NCBI RefSeq assembly: GCF_047314965.1
Contig: NZ_JBLBVK010000054.1
Location: forward strand, 124,001-188,000
DNA length: 64,000 nucleotides
DNA from: JAVJUV01 sp047314965
Lineage (GTDB): Bacteria; Pseudomonadota; Alphaproteobacteria; Rhodobacterales; Rhodobacteraceae
Reading direction: 5' to 3'
This document shows, one piece after another, positions 1 to 8,510 of the stretch. A model generated the notes under the pieces. That model did not search any database. It was given only the letters and a program-made list of their open reading frames with translations, and was not told the DNA's origin. Each line of letters opens with the position of its first letter. The stretch's first letter is position 1. The position numbers and the translations under genes were made by a program.

Positions 1-209
1 CGTTGGCCTATGTTGTTGACACCGCACATGAGCAATATGTCGCTGGCCTGACTCTGGAAGAACAAGCCCGCATAATATCCACCGCAGTAGGCGGGCGGGG
101 TCCGAATTCCGAGTATCTCTGGAATACGGCGCGACATCTCGAAGAATTGGGAATTGCGGACGCTGATCTCAGTTGGTTGGCAAACCGAGTCGAAGAGTTG
201 AAACGTTGA
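1..209 (+). CDS. ChaC-like gamma-glutamylcyclotransferase, C-terminal end (cut by window edge)
   Basis: Only the last 68 residues are present; the reading frame is open from base 3 and the true start lies left of the window. The tail contains GRGPNSEYLWNT followed by LEELGIADADLSWL, which is the usual C-terminal signature of the ChaC / glutathione-specific gamma-glutamylcyclotransferase family (cytosolic cleavage of glutathione to 5-oxoproline and Cys-Gly). The catalytic glutamate would be upstream and cannot be seen. About 85 bp separate it from the next gene on the same strand. The family call rests on the tail alone. Confidence 0.7.
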   Translation, partial: LAYVVDTAHEQYVAGLTLEEQARIISTAVGGRGPNSEYLWNTARHLEELGIADADLSWLANRVEELKR

Positions 210-295
210 TAATCCTTGCCTCATTGCGGTTGGCAGCGCCTTAACGATTGCCTACACTTGCTCCGAACGAAAACACCTACAGGACCGGGCCCGTC

Positions 296-1468
296 ATGGA
301 CCAACCGGATCGCGAGGCCGAGCGGCATTTTACACAGCCATATCGTCAGATCTTGACGATGGTCATAGTTTTGGGGCTGGTCGGCTTCGGCGCCTATATT
401 GCCTACCCACAGGTAGCACCTGTCTTCCTGGCAAACCCTTGGCTTAACGGCTTTATCGGATTTGTCTTTGTCATCGGCGTCCTTGCCTGTTTCTGGCAAG
501 TATTTCAGTTGGTGTCCTCGGTCAGTTGGATCGTCGGGTTCGCGTCGGATCGGCCTGGCCACCAGTTCACGAAAGCGCCGCGGCTTCTGGCATCTCTTGC
601 AGCGCTCCTGCGAAAGCGAGGAGCGCGCACTCAACTTGGGGCGACGTCTTCCCGTTCCATCCTCGACTCCGTCGCGACGCGGATAGAAGAAGCGCGTGAT
701 ATTACTCGTTACATCGTCAACCTGCTGATTTTCCTTGGCCTGCTGGGAACCTTTTACGGGCTGGCCACCACTGTACCGGCCGTCGTCGACACGATACGCA
801 GTCTCGCCCCACAAGAGGGGGACAGTGGCGTCGAAGTTTTCGAGCGCCTCATGGGCGGACTTGAGAAACAACTTGGTGGCATGGGTGTGGCATTTGCCTC
901 ATCGCTGTTGGGGCTGGCCGGATCGCTTGTTGTCGGCCTCTTGGAGCTTTTCGCAAGCCACGGACAGAACCGGTTCTACCGAGAACTGGAAGATTGGCTT
1001 TCGACTATCACGCGGCTTGGTTTCACCGGCGAAGAAGGCGCGAGCGCCGATCATGGCGCTATTGCTCAGCTTGCCGAACACATGGCGGAGAGACTGGATC
1101 AGATGCAGTCGTTCTACGCAGAAGCCACCGAACGACAAGCCTCGGCTGAAGACAGGATTGGGATGTTGGCCGGTGCGATTTCTCGTCTGGCAGAGCGACT
1201 GGATACCGGTAGCGAGACCAGTTCATTGATTGAAAGCCAATCGCGACTTGCTGAAGCTATGGAGAAATTTGCGTCCGAAGGAGCAGGTCAATTCGATGCA
1301 GAAAGCAGAATGCGCCTTCGATCCATGGATGTGCAGATGCTTCGCATTCTCGAAGAGATTTCCGCCGGTCGGCAAGAAAGCATGGGTGAGATCAGAGCGG
1401 ACCTCGCCAACCTAAACAACACATTAAGGCAGTTCGGCCGCAGCCGTATCTCAGGCGATGGGTCCTAA
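296..1468 (+). CDS. MotA/TolQ/ExbB proton-channel family protein (ZorA-like)
   Basis: 390-residue inner-membrane protein, probably the ion-channel (stator) subunit of a proton-driven complex whose partner is the next gene. Hydrophobic segments lie near residues 20-40, 50-75, 140-160 and 193-220. The pair LLIFLGLLGTFYGLATTV and MGVAFASSLLGLAGSLVVG is the MotA_ExbB channel signature. The C-terminal third is charged and probably coiled-coil. I chose ATG 296 (MDQPDREAERHF) over an upstream in-frame TTG at 248, because a weak AGGA at 281-284 precedes it and the extra residues look non-coding. The next gene starts 3 nt after the stop, so the two are certainly co-transcribed. The architecture is the same as ZorA of Zorya defence, but no zorC, zorD or zorE neighbour exists, so a housekeeping envelope role is more likely. 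Confidence 0.85.
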   Translation: MDQPDREAERHFTQPYRQILTMVIVLGLVGFGAYIAYPQVAPVFLANPWLNGFIGFVFVIGVLACFWQVFQLVSSVSWIVGFASDRPGHQFTKAPRLLASLAALLRKRGARTQLGATSSRSILDSVATRIEEARDITRYIVNLLIFLGLLGTFYGLATTVPAVVDTIRSLAPQEGDSGVEVFERLMGGLEKQLGGMGVAFASSLLGLAGSLVVGLLELFASHGQNRFYRELEDWLSTITRLGFTGEEGASADHGAIAQLAEHMAERLDQMQSFYAEATERQASAEDRIGMLAGAISRLAERLDTGSETSSLIESQSRLAEAMEKFASEGAGQFDAESRMRLRSMDVQMLRILEEISAGRQESMGEIRADLANLNNTLRQFGRSRISGDGS

Positions 1469-1471
1469 ACC

Positions 1472-3610
1472 ATGGCGCTAACGCGCAAATCGCAGCGAAT
1501 GTCGGCCTCAATCTGGCCGGGCTTTGTGGATGCGATGACGGCGCTTCTACTTGTCCTGATGTTTGTTCTCACGATCTTTATGGTCGTTCAGGCCGTGCAG
1601 CGGGATACCATCAGCGGGCAGGAATCCGAGCTGGATCAATTGGCCGCCGAGGTGACAAGCTTGAGCCAGGCTCTTGGCCTGTCTCAGCAACGAACGGCTC
1701 AACTCGAGGACAACTTGGAAAGCCTTCGGGCGGATAGCGATCGTCAAACAGCATTGATCGCCAACCTTACAGGCCAGTTGGACGCACAAGCCCGAACACT
1801 TGCAGAGCGTGATGCGGCTATTGCCAGCTTCGAAGAACAAGTGGCTTCACTCCTCGCACAACGTGACGAAGCCATCGCAAAGGGCGAGCGCCTGACAGCT
1901 GAAGTCGCCGAACTGGAAGACGCCAGACGCACGCTAATCACCGAGCAAGAAGCGATGCAACTTGCCTTGGCTCGAGCCCGTAATGAGATTGATGCGCAAG
2001 CAGAACAGGCCCGGCTTGCCGCTGCGCAACGTGAGGCATTGGAGGCTCTGGCTGCGGAACTACGAGCTGAAGCGGAGGAGCGCGAAGCTTCTTTGGCAAG
2101 CGTTTTGGCACAGCTGGAAGCTTCGGAAACTGACCGGATAGCGCTTAGCGCAGCAGAGGATGCGGCGGAGCGCGCGCAGGCGCAGTTGGACGCTACCGAA
2201 GCTGCACGGCTGGCCGAGGCTGCTGCGGCCGAAGCTCTGCGACAAAGACTGGCTGATGCAGAGGCGCAGCTTTCGGACGAAGAGGCAGCGCGCCTAGCCG
2301 AGGCCGCGGCAGCCGAGGCGCTGCGCGAGCGACTGAAGAACGCGGATGCAGAACTGACCGCGATGTCGCTAGCGCTCGAAGAGCAAAGGCGAAAGGCCGA
2401 GGAAACCTTGACACTACTCGCCGCCGCAAATGCAGTTGAGAACGAACTGAATGACAGGCTAACCGGAGCACTTTTGGCACTTGAGCAGACTGAGGGAAGT
2501 CTGACTGCAACGGAAACTGCCGCCGCCGATCTAGAAACCCAACTGGCAACGGCTCTGGCAGAAAAAGATGCAGTCCGCGCTGAGCTTCAAAATCTCAGGG
2601 CCGATCTATCGGTCGCGCGGTCACAATTGACAGAAATGGGAGCGACAGCGGAAGAACGCGACCAGCGTCTCGCCGCTTTGACGACAGAGCGCGATGCTCT
2701 TCTCGCCGAAGTCGATACTCTGCGAAGTGCAACCAGTGACGCGGCTTCGCTGCGGGAGCGGTTGGCCGCCGCGCTCGCGGCCAAGATTGCCGCGGAAGAT
2801 CAGGTCGTCGAAGAGATGACCGAAGCAGAGCGGCAGGCGACGCTTCTTGCCACCGCTCGCAAGCAACTTGCCGAAGAAGAGGCGATTTCTACCGAAGCTC
2901 AACGCCAGGTGACCGCTCTAAATGAGCAGGTCGCGACTCTGCGGGCTGAATTGAACCAGCTTCAGGGCCTTCTGGATGCGGCGGCGGCCGAGGACGCAGC
3001 AAGCCAGATCCGGATCGAAGCCTTGGGAAGCCAATTGAATGCCGCTTTGGCGCGCGCGGCGGCCGAGGAAAAAAAGCGGGCGGAACTGGAAGCCGCCGAA
3101 GCGGAACGGCTTAGACTTGAGGCAGAGCGACTAAAAGCAGATGTTGCAACGCTGGCGGACTATCGGTCGGAATTCTTCGGGACTCTGCGCCGAGTACTCG
3201 GCGACCGCGAAGGAATCCAAATCGTTGGCGACCGCTTCATTTTCTCTTCGGAAGTCCTGTTCGAGAGCGCTTCAGCAACTCTGTCCCCCGCCGGACAGGA
3301 GCAGATTTTCAATGTCGCGAGTATCCTGGCAGATGTTTCAGATCAAATTCCTGATACGATCGACTGGATTATTCGGGTGGACGGACATACCGACAATGTT
3401 CCCATCTCCGGTGGCGAATTTGCGGACAACTGGGAACTCAGCCAAGCCCGAGCGCTGTCTGTCGTCAAGTACCTGACCGAAGGGCTTGGCTTTCCACCTC
3501 AACGCCTCGCAGCAACTGGTTTTGGTGAGTATCGGCCTGTCGACCCAGCAGATACGCCGGAAGCTCGTGCACAAAACCGAAGAATTGAATTAAAGCTGAC
3601 CGAGCGGTGA
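1472..3610 (+). CDS. OmpA-domain protein with long coiled coil (MotB/ZorB-like partner)
   Basis: 712 residues. An N-terminal WPGFVDAMTALLLVLMFVLTIF segment (about residues 17-41) is a single transmembrane helix with the MotB-type membrane aspartate (FVDAMTALL). About 520 residues of Ala/Glu/Leu-rich heptad sequence follow; the near-identical stretches AARLAEAAAAEALR(Q/E)RL at about 250 and 275 indicate internal duplication. The last ~120 residues are an OmpA/Pal peptidoglycan-binding domain (VDGHTDNVPISGG, NWELSQARALSVVKYL, GFGEYRPV, QNRRIELKL). It would anchor the channel encoded just upstream (3-nt gap) to peptidoglycan across the periplasm. The coiled coil is far longer than in MotB. Confidence 0.85.
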   Translation: MALTRKSQRMSASIWPGFVDAMTALLLVLMFVLTIFMVVQAVQRDTISGQESELDQLAAEVTSLSQALGLSQQRTAQLEDNLESLRADSDRQTALIANLTGQLDAQARTLAERDAAIASFEEQVASLLAQRDEAIAKGERLTAEVAELEDARRTLITEQEAMQLALARARNEIDAQAEQARLAAAQREALEALAAELRAEAEEREASLASVLAQLEASETDRIALSAAEDAAERAQAQLDATEAARLAEAAAAEALRQRLADAEAQLSDEEAARLAEAAAAEALRERLKNADAELTAMSLALEEQRRKAEETLTLLAAANAVENELNDRLTGALLALEQTEGSLTATETAAADLETQLATALAEKDAVRAELQNLRADLSVARSQLTEMGATAEERDQRLAALTTERDALLAEVDTLRSATSDAASLRERLAAALAAKIAAEDQVVEEMTEAERQATLLATARKQLAEEEAISTEAQRQVTALNEQVATLRAELNQLQGLLDAAAAEDAASQIRIEALGSQLNAALARAAAEEKKRAELEAAEAERLRLEAERLKADVATLADYRSEFFGTLRRVLGDREGIQIVGDRFIFSSEVLFESASATLSPAGQEQIFNVASILADVSDQIPDTIDWIIRVDGHTDNVPISGGEFADNWELSQARALSVVKYLTEGLGFPPQRLAATGFGEYRPVDPADTPEARAQNRRIELKLTER

Positions 3611-3646
3611 CCAAACTCGGCGTTGATGACAGGCGTAGACGTGCGT

Positions 3647-4954
3647 CTAGAGCTTTCGAATCTTTAGGCGCGTAATCCTGTTTTCGACCCGATCCAGGAT
3701 TTCGAAGCGAAATCCATGAAAAGAAAATACCTGTCCCTTTGTTGGAATTGTCTGCGCTTCGTGAATCACCAGTCCTGCAATTGTATTTGCTTCCTCATCC
3801 GGCAATGACCAGTCTGTGGCGCGGTTCAGATCTCGAATTGTCATTGACCCCTCAACAACGACATCACCCGACGGGGTACGACGCAGAGGATGCTCTTCAT
3901 CGATATCGAATTCGTCAGTGATCTCGCCGACTATCTCTTCAAGAATATCTTCCAGCGTTATCAATCCCTCAATGGCTCCGTATTCGTCCACAACCAGAGC
4001 GAAGTGTGTTGAGCGATGCAAGAACTGACGCATCTGTTCGTCCAGCGTCGTTGTCTCTGGGATGAAATAGGGCTTCATGGCTACGCTCATGAGGTCGAAA
4101 CCCTCAAACGGATCAGCGGCTTCAGAGCCTTCTGCGAAACGGGCATAAACGGCTCGAAGAAGATCCTTTGCATGAAGCACCCCCACGATGTTTTCCTGCT
4201 CTCCACGGAAGAGTGGCAGCCTTGTATGGGGAGAGTTTAGGCATCTTTCGAGGATTTCTTGCGGCTGCAGATCGGCATCGATCATCTCGATCTGACTTCG
4301 GTGGAGCATGATTTCCTCAACCGTCCTGTCCGCCAAGTCTAGTGCGCCAAGAATCCGATCTCGATCCTCCTTCTCAACAATCCCTTCAGAGTGGCCAAGT
4401 TGCAGTGCGCCTGCGATCTCCTCTCGCACCGACATGATCGCGCTATCGGGATCGATCTTGACACCGAATAGCAAAAGAACACCTCGTACGATAAGTCGGA
4501 CAAATGAAACGATCGGAGCAAATATCCCTACCACTACGGATATGGGTGCGGACACCTTCGCGGCGGCCCGTTCGGCGTTCGTTATCGCATAGGTTTTGGG
4601 CAGCACCTCGGCAAAGATCAAAACGAGCAGCGTCATCACCAACGTCGCCAAAGCCACGCCCGACTCTCCAAAGACACGTGTAAAGAGTGCGGTCGCGAGC
4701 GAAGCGGCCAGAATGTTCACGAGGTTGTTGCCCAAAAGTACAGAGCCGATCAGCCTCTCGTTGTCTTCTGTAATTTTGAGCGCGCGTTCTGCCCCTTTCT
4801 CGCCCTTCTCCGCGCGAGTCTTCAACTTTCCGCGAGACGCGGCCGTCAGTGCGGTTTCCGAGCCGGAAAAGAACGCTGATAGGATCAGAAGAAATACGAT
4901 GGCGCCACATGTGATCCAAAAGGCAGCATCGATCAGGGATTGTTCGGAGTCCAT
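3647..4954 (-). CDS. HlyC/CorC (CNNM-type) family transporter
   Basis: 435 residues: an N-terminal DUF21/CNNM membrane domain (about residues 10-180, four hydrophobic segments, ETALTAASRGKL near the start), a CBS pair (about 205-340, including HTRLPLFRG and THFALVVDEYGAIEGLITLEDILEEIVGEI) and a C-terminal CorC_HlyC domain. Family members act in divalent cation (Mg2+/Co2+) homeostasis or efflux at the inner membrane; the exact substrate is inferred. The length is typical. It converges on the OmpA-domain gene (36-bp gap). It is not clearly in an operon with xerD, which lies about 260 bp upstream on the same strand. Confidence 0.88.
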   Translation of the reverse strand: MDSEQSLIDAAFWITCGAIVFLLILSAFFSGSETALTAASRGKLKTRAEKGEKGAERALKITEDNERLIGSVLLGNNLVNILAASLATALFTRVFGESGVALATLVMTLLVLIFAEVLPKTYAITNAERAAAKVSAPISVVVGIFAPIVSFVRLIVRGVLLLFGVKIDPDSAIMSVREEIAGALQLGHSEGIVEKEDRDRILGALDLADRTVEEIMLHRSQIEMIDADLQPQEILERCLNSPHTRLPLFRGEQENIVGVLHAKDLLRAVYARFAEGSEAADPFEGFDLMSVAMKPYFIPETTTLDEQMRQFLHRSTHFALVVDEYGAIEGLITLEDILEEIVGEITDEFDIDEEHPLRRTPSGDVVVEGSMTIRDLNRATDWSLPDEEANTIAGLVIHEAQTIPTKGQVFSFHGFRFEILDRVENRITRLKIRKL

Positions 4955-5024
4955 CGCTCTTGTCGTTTAAGTCGGTTCCACATCTTATGGGGGTCGGCCA
5001 CGCGCGGATCAAGGGAAAGGGATA

Positions 5025-5090
5025 ATGAGACCTGTCGATTTTGGTCACCTTGATGATCCAGTCGTACTATTTGGGGAACCCAACGCCTGA
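5025..5090 (+). pseudogene. possible truncated gene start in the CorC-xerD gap
   Basis: A 21-codon reading frame (MRPVDFGHLDDPVVLFGEPNA, then stop) is preceded by an A/G-rich tract with GGGAAAGGG at 5013-5021, a plausible ribosome site 3-12 nt from the ATG. The beginning resembles starts of small metallophosphoesterases I associate with Rhodobacteraceae (xLGxLxGPxxLFGGPYSN), but the frame ends where the conserved part would begin. No continuation is recognisable in any frame of the 5091-5216 gap. It may be a decayed gene start or chance. The rest of the gap shows nothing else. Confidence 0.2.
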
Positions 5091-5216
5091 CGGTGGTTGC
5101 CCCGAGACGCGTTTTGGGAACCTGAAGGACGGCAAAGTCATCTTCGAACGCCTCCGAATAGCCACGCAGAGGCTCGAGCGATGAACAGCATCTGAATGCC
5201 TTCAGGTGGACATTGA

Positions 5217-6143
5217 TCAGTCTTTGGCCATCGGATGATGGTCCAGCACAAGCTCATGCAACCGTTCTTCAAGAACATGGGTGTAAATTTCGGTCGTCGA
5301 CACATCCGCGTGTCCAAGCAAGGTCTGGATCGCCCTAAGATCGGCACCGCGTGCCAGCAAGTGCGTGGCAAAGGCATGTCGCAGCGTATGAGGCGTGACT
5401 TTATCGGGCGAAACGCCGGCCGCTACAGCTAATTCCTTAATGAGCATGTAAAAACGATGCCGGGTCAGATGGCCATCTTTTCCGCGAGAGGGGAAAAGAT
5501 AGAGTGAAGCTGGAAGGCCCTTCTCCAATCTCTCCCTCTCGGCCACTTCATCGCGCAAAGACAACCAGTCGGAAAGCGCCTCCCGCGCTGGTGGTGAAAG
5601 CGGCACCATACGCTCTTTTCCTCCCTTGCCTCGAACCAGGATCATGCGAGGGTCTCCTCGAGCCGCGGATGCGCGCATGGCAACCAGTTCGCTTACCCTC
5701 ATGCCCGTGGCGTACAAGAGCTCCATGAGACAAGTGTTGCGCATTCTGTCTCCGGGCCGACCGGTTTCGCGTGCAGCAGCAAGCAGTAATTCGACTTCTT
5801 TCTCACTTAATGTCTTTGGAAGTCGTTTTTCTTTTGTTGGCCCCTTGATCCGTACGGCTGGATTGTCTGCTCTCCACCCTTCCTGAAAAGCAAACCGGTA
5901 AAATTGCCTTATCGCCGAAAGACGTCGTGCGCGCGTTGCTCGTGATAGGCCTTCGCCATCAAGGTCGACAATGTAACGTTCAACATCATCTTGCCCGGCA
6001 GAAATGAGGTCGAGAGAATCATCGCGCAGCCATTCGGAAAACGATCGCAAATCGCGGGCATATGCCAATAGCGTATTGCGTGCTGCGTCCAATTCGGCGG
6101 CTTGAGCATCAAGAAAGGTAGCCACGCGCCGGGCATCGTTCAT
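5217..6143 (-). CDS. xerD: tyrosine recombinase XerD
   Basis: 308 residues, normal for XerC/XerD. An N-terminal SAM-like core-binding domain (1-100) is followed by the catalytic domain with all tyrosine-recombinase residues visible: R149 (ATGMRVSEL), a lysine in RGKGGKER near 172-174, H252 and R255 (PHTLRHAFATHLL), H278 (LLGHADVSTT) and Y287 (TEIYTHV). It resolves chromosome dimers at dif with XerC, a host function. The call of XerD over XerC rests on overall resemblance and on the genomic setting next to aroK/aroB. Its ATG overlaps the stop of the upstream secreted-protein gene (ATGA), so translation is probably coupled. Confidence 0.9.
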   Translation of the reverse strand: MNDARRVATFLDAQAAELDAARNTLLAYARDLRSFSEWLRDDSLDLISAGQDDVERYIVDLDGEGLSRATRARRLSAIRQFYRFAFQEGWRADNPAVRIKGPTKEKRLPKTLSEKEVELLLAAARETGRPGDRMRNTCLMELLYATGMRVSELVAMRASAARGDPRMILVRGKGGKERMVPLSPPAREALSDWLSLRDEVAERERLEKGLPASLYLFPSRGKDGHLTRHRFYMLIKELAVAAGVSPDKVTPHTLRHAFATHLLARGADLRAIQTLLGHADVSTTEIYTHVLEERLHELVLDHHPMAKD

Positions 6144-7690
6144 GCGGCACCCTCTTTCAACAGCAGCTCAACAGCTGTCTGTCGCGCAAGCTTCTCAAGG
6201 CCTAGTGTCCGCAACAAAGCCAAGGCATTTGCTGTCTGATCCGGGTTACCAGCAGCGCCATCCATTAAAACCGATAGCGCCAGAATCAACGCCTCGCCTC
6301 TGCGTCCGTCAGCAATCAACGTTTCATGGTATTGACCTGGTCCAAGTGCAGAAAGCCCGCGCAGCACTGCGCGGCCAAGCGGATCGGCATCCGGCGCCGA
6401 AGTCCCCTCGCCGCGAGCAATGGAAAGAAGGAACTGGTCTTCTCGAGTGCGAACAGAAAATTCCGCCGCGAGTTCCGGTCTACCTGCAAGTAAAGCAATC
6501 TCGAAGGCAACGTGTCCTGCCGAACCGTTAAGTTCCCGATCAAGAAGCTTGGGGGCGATCCAGCGCGCCAGCGCCGCTTCATACCTGCCTTCTTTTGCCA
6601 TATTCCACGCATCGGGGATCGCGTCTGCCAATTCAGCGGTCTCCCCGCCCTCGACTGCGCTCAATAGCCCCTGGATAGCAGCAACTCTCTCCCAAATTCC
6701 TCCTGACGCGGCGGGTCGGCGTTCACTGTAAACCGACAGGAGCCGCTCGAAGGAAATTGAATCTGCGGCTGCCAAACGTTCAACAGCCCTCAACCGCGTC
6801 CTCCAACCGACGGTATCGGTTAGATCGGCAACTGCGAATGCTACCGGTAATTGCTCTGTGGGAAGCCTTTCACCCACCGCCTCGTACAACCGGAAGACAA
6901 GAGGGCTCGGCAATCGCGGAGGCGCTGGAAGCGGTTCGCCTTCAAACAACTCCGGGTCGAGAAAATGCAGCAGCAGCTGATCTTCGTCTTCGTCGAGAAT
7001 GCCAAGCGCCTCGGCATTCCCGAGGGTGATCGCCGCAACGTCCCATTGCCCCCCCCTCGCAAGACAAAAGATCCGCGCTGGGTATGTGGGTGAGATTTCA
7101 GGGGTTTCTTCAATCACCTTGCAGGCATTAGTTTCAGTACCTGTCAAAAGAGCAATATCAAAAGCTCGGCGGAACCTACGAGGCTCAGGAGCGCCGGCCG
7201 CCTCGATTAGACGGCGGGCGGACGCGAGATGTCCCATCTCCAAAAGACGGTCGAGACGCGCAAGGTACAGGCTGTCGTCCTCTGTTGCATCGATCGGAGG
7301 ATCAAGACGTGCCACAAGTAGATCATGCAAAAAGGCTCTGATACCTGGAGGTGCTGCGCGGGCATCCGGCAAGGCTTTAATCGCGCGCGCAAGATCTGTT
7401 GCGGCGCTACGTCCCCAAATGCCGGGATCGATACCGAGGGAGCGAGCGGATACGAGTCCTGCGCGGTCGGGAACCGGAGCATCCAGCGACATCACTGTAA
7501 TGTCCGAGGGGGGTGCGGCGGCGGGAGCGACAGTCTCGCTTTTCTCTGAATGTTCAGGAAGCGAAATCGAATTCGACAGCCAGTCGATCGCGGAAAGAGG
7601 CGCATGCTCGGCAGCATTCACTTGCCACGCCAAGCAAGCCGAAACTATCAGCCCCCAGCCTGATCGTAAGAGCCCGCAACTAGTCTGCAT
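6140..7690 (-). CDS. conserved secreted hypothetical protein upstream of xerD
   Basis: 516 residues from the chosen ATG at 7690, which gives a signal peptide (MQTSCGLLRSGWGLIVSACL, cleavage near VNAAEHA). An in-frame ATG 51 nt further upstream would bury the signal. The rest is Ala/Leu/Glu-rich and apparently helical; a repeat-like alpha-solenoid is possible, but I recognise no motif. Large secreted proteins of this kind sit next to xerD in many roseobacters; the function is unknown to me. The start overlaps the upstream 44-codon gene by 11 nt and the stop overlaps xerD (ATGA), making a three-gene coupled unit. Confidence 0.75.
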   Translation of the reverse strand: MQTSCGLLRSGWGLIVSACLAWQVNAAEHAPLSAIDWLSNSISLPEHSEKSETVAPAAAPPSDITVMSLDAPVPDRAGLVSARSLGIDPGIWGRSAATDLARAIKALPDARAAPPGIRAFLHDLLVARLDPPIDATEDDSLYLARLDRLLEMGHLASARRLIEAAGAPEPRRFRRAFDIALLTGTETNACKVIEETPEISPTYPARIFCLARGGQWDVAAITLGNAEALGILDEDEDQLLLHFLDPELFEGEPLPAPPRLPSPLVFRLYEAVGERLPTEQLPVAFAVADLTDTVGWRTRLRAVERLAAADSISFERLLSVYSERRPAASGGIWERVAAIQGLLSAVEGGETAELADAIPDAWNMAKEGRYEAALARWIAPKLLDRELNGSAGHVAFEIALLAGRPELAAEFSVRTREDQFLLSIARGEGTSAPDADPLGRAVLRGLSALGPGQYHETLIADGRRGEALILALSVLMDGAAGNPDQTANALALLRTLGLEKLARQTAVELLLKEGAA

Positions 7691-7814
7691 CGAGCGAGAC
7701 CGGTTCGCTGACTTCTTCCTGCTGAGGGCTGAGGTCTCCAAGATAGGCGAATCCGATCACCGCTGCCCCAACCAGCACCATCAAGACGAATAGTATTTTC
7801 AGCAGTCTTAGCAT
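7680..7814 (-). CDS. 44-residue single-pass membrane protein
   Basis: Small frame starting MLRLLKILFVLMVLVGAAVI and continuing GFAYLGDLSPQQEEVSEPV, ending LDAD. It has a positively charged N-terminus, one hydrophobic helix (about residues 6-24) and a short acidic tail, so probably one membrane span with the tail in the periplasm. Its last 11 nt overlap the start of the secreted-protein gene (ATGCAGACTAG), as expected for translational coupling. The opposite strand holds no convincing gene here, and aroK diverges about 150 bp away. Function unknown; it may be the leader gene of the xerD unit. Confidence 0.7.
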   Translation of the reverse strand: MLRLLKILFVLMVLVGAAVIGFAYLGDLSPQQEEVSEPVSLDAD

Positions 7815-7961
7815 TCCCGAAACCTTATCTGCCTCTGACCCGTTTTCAACTTGGGCGCACGCCGCCTATGGCGGTTCTTAATCCATTTATAACTGGTCTT
7901 TTGCCGAAGATCACGCCATTCAGGTCTGGCTGCAGAAAAAGATAAGCGGGACGCTGCCGTT

Positions 7962-8510
7962 TTGCCATTGAGACTAAAAAAGACGGTGGTCATGGTTGGG
8001 ATGATGGGCGCTGGAAAGACGGCCATAGGCGCCGCCTTGGCCCGCCGACTAAACGTCGCGTTCCTCGACAGTGACACTGAAATTGAGACTGCTGCGAATA
8101 TGACTATCGCGGAAATTTTCGCACGCGACGGAGAAGTTTTTTTCCGCGCGAAGGAAGCTCAGGTTATCGCGCGACTTCTTGATGGCGCCCCATCAGTTCT
8201 TTCAACAGGTGGCGGAGCATTCCTGCAGCCTGGAAATCGGGAAGCCATTTCCGCGGCCGGTGTATCGGTTTGGCTACGTGCCGATATCGATTTGCTTTGG
8301 AGCCGGGTGAAACACAAGACCACGCGCCCTTTGCTGCGGACCGCGAACCCTAGGGCAACTTTGGAAGAACTATGCAAAGTACGGAACCCCGACTACGCCA
8401 AGGCAGATCTGGTGGTCGATGCCGATCCATCCTATTCGATCGAGGAAATGACCGACCGGGTAATTGAGGTTCTTCTGACTCGCCCGGATGCACTGGAGTT
8501 GGATAAATGA
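7962..8510 (+). CDS. aroK: shikimate kinase
   Basis: 182 residues. It phosphorylates shikimate to shikimate 3-phosphate with ATP (cytosol, chorismate pathway). The P-loop GMMGAGKT is at about residues 13-20, followed by the shikimate-binding FLDSDTEIE, the STGGGAF loop, and a lid with KTTRPLLR. Most homologues have about five residues before KKTVV, so the TTG at 7962 is the likely start; another TTG follows two codons later and the first ATG (7992) would trim the first strand. aroB overlaps its stop by ATGA, the classic aroKB pair. Confidence 0.92.
   Translation: MPLRLKKTVVMVGMMGAGKTAIGAALARRLNVAFLDSDTEIETAANMTIAEIFARDGEVFFRAKEAQVIARLLDGAPSVLSTGGGAFLQPGNREAISAAGVSVWLRADIDLLWSRVKHKTTRPLLRTANPRATLEELCKVRNPDYAKADLVVDADPSYSIEEMTDRVIEVLLTRPDALELDK

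Noticed and set aside
296..3610. Zorya anti-phage system
   Set aside because: Only the motor-like pair is present; the effector genes zorC-E are absent and the flanking genes are housekeeping.
5217..6143. phage or island integrase
   Set aside because: Length, residues and neighbours fit chromosomal XerD; no attachment site or phage genes nearby.
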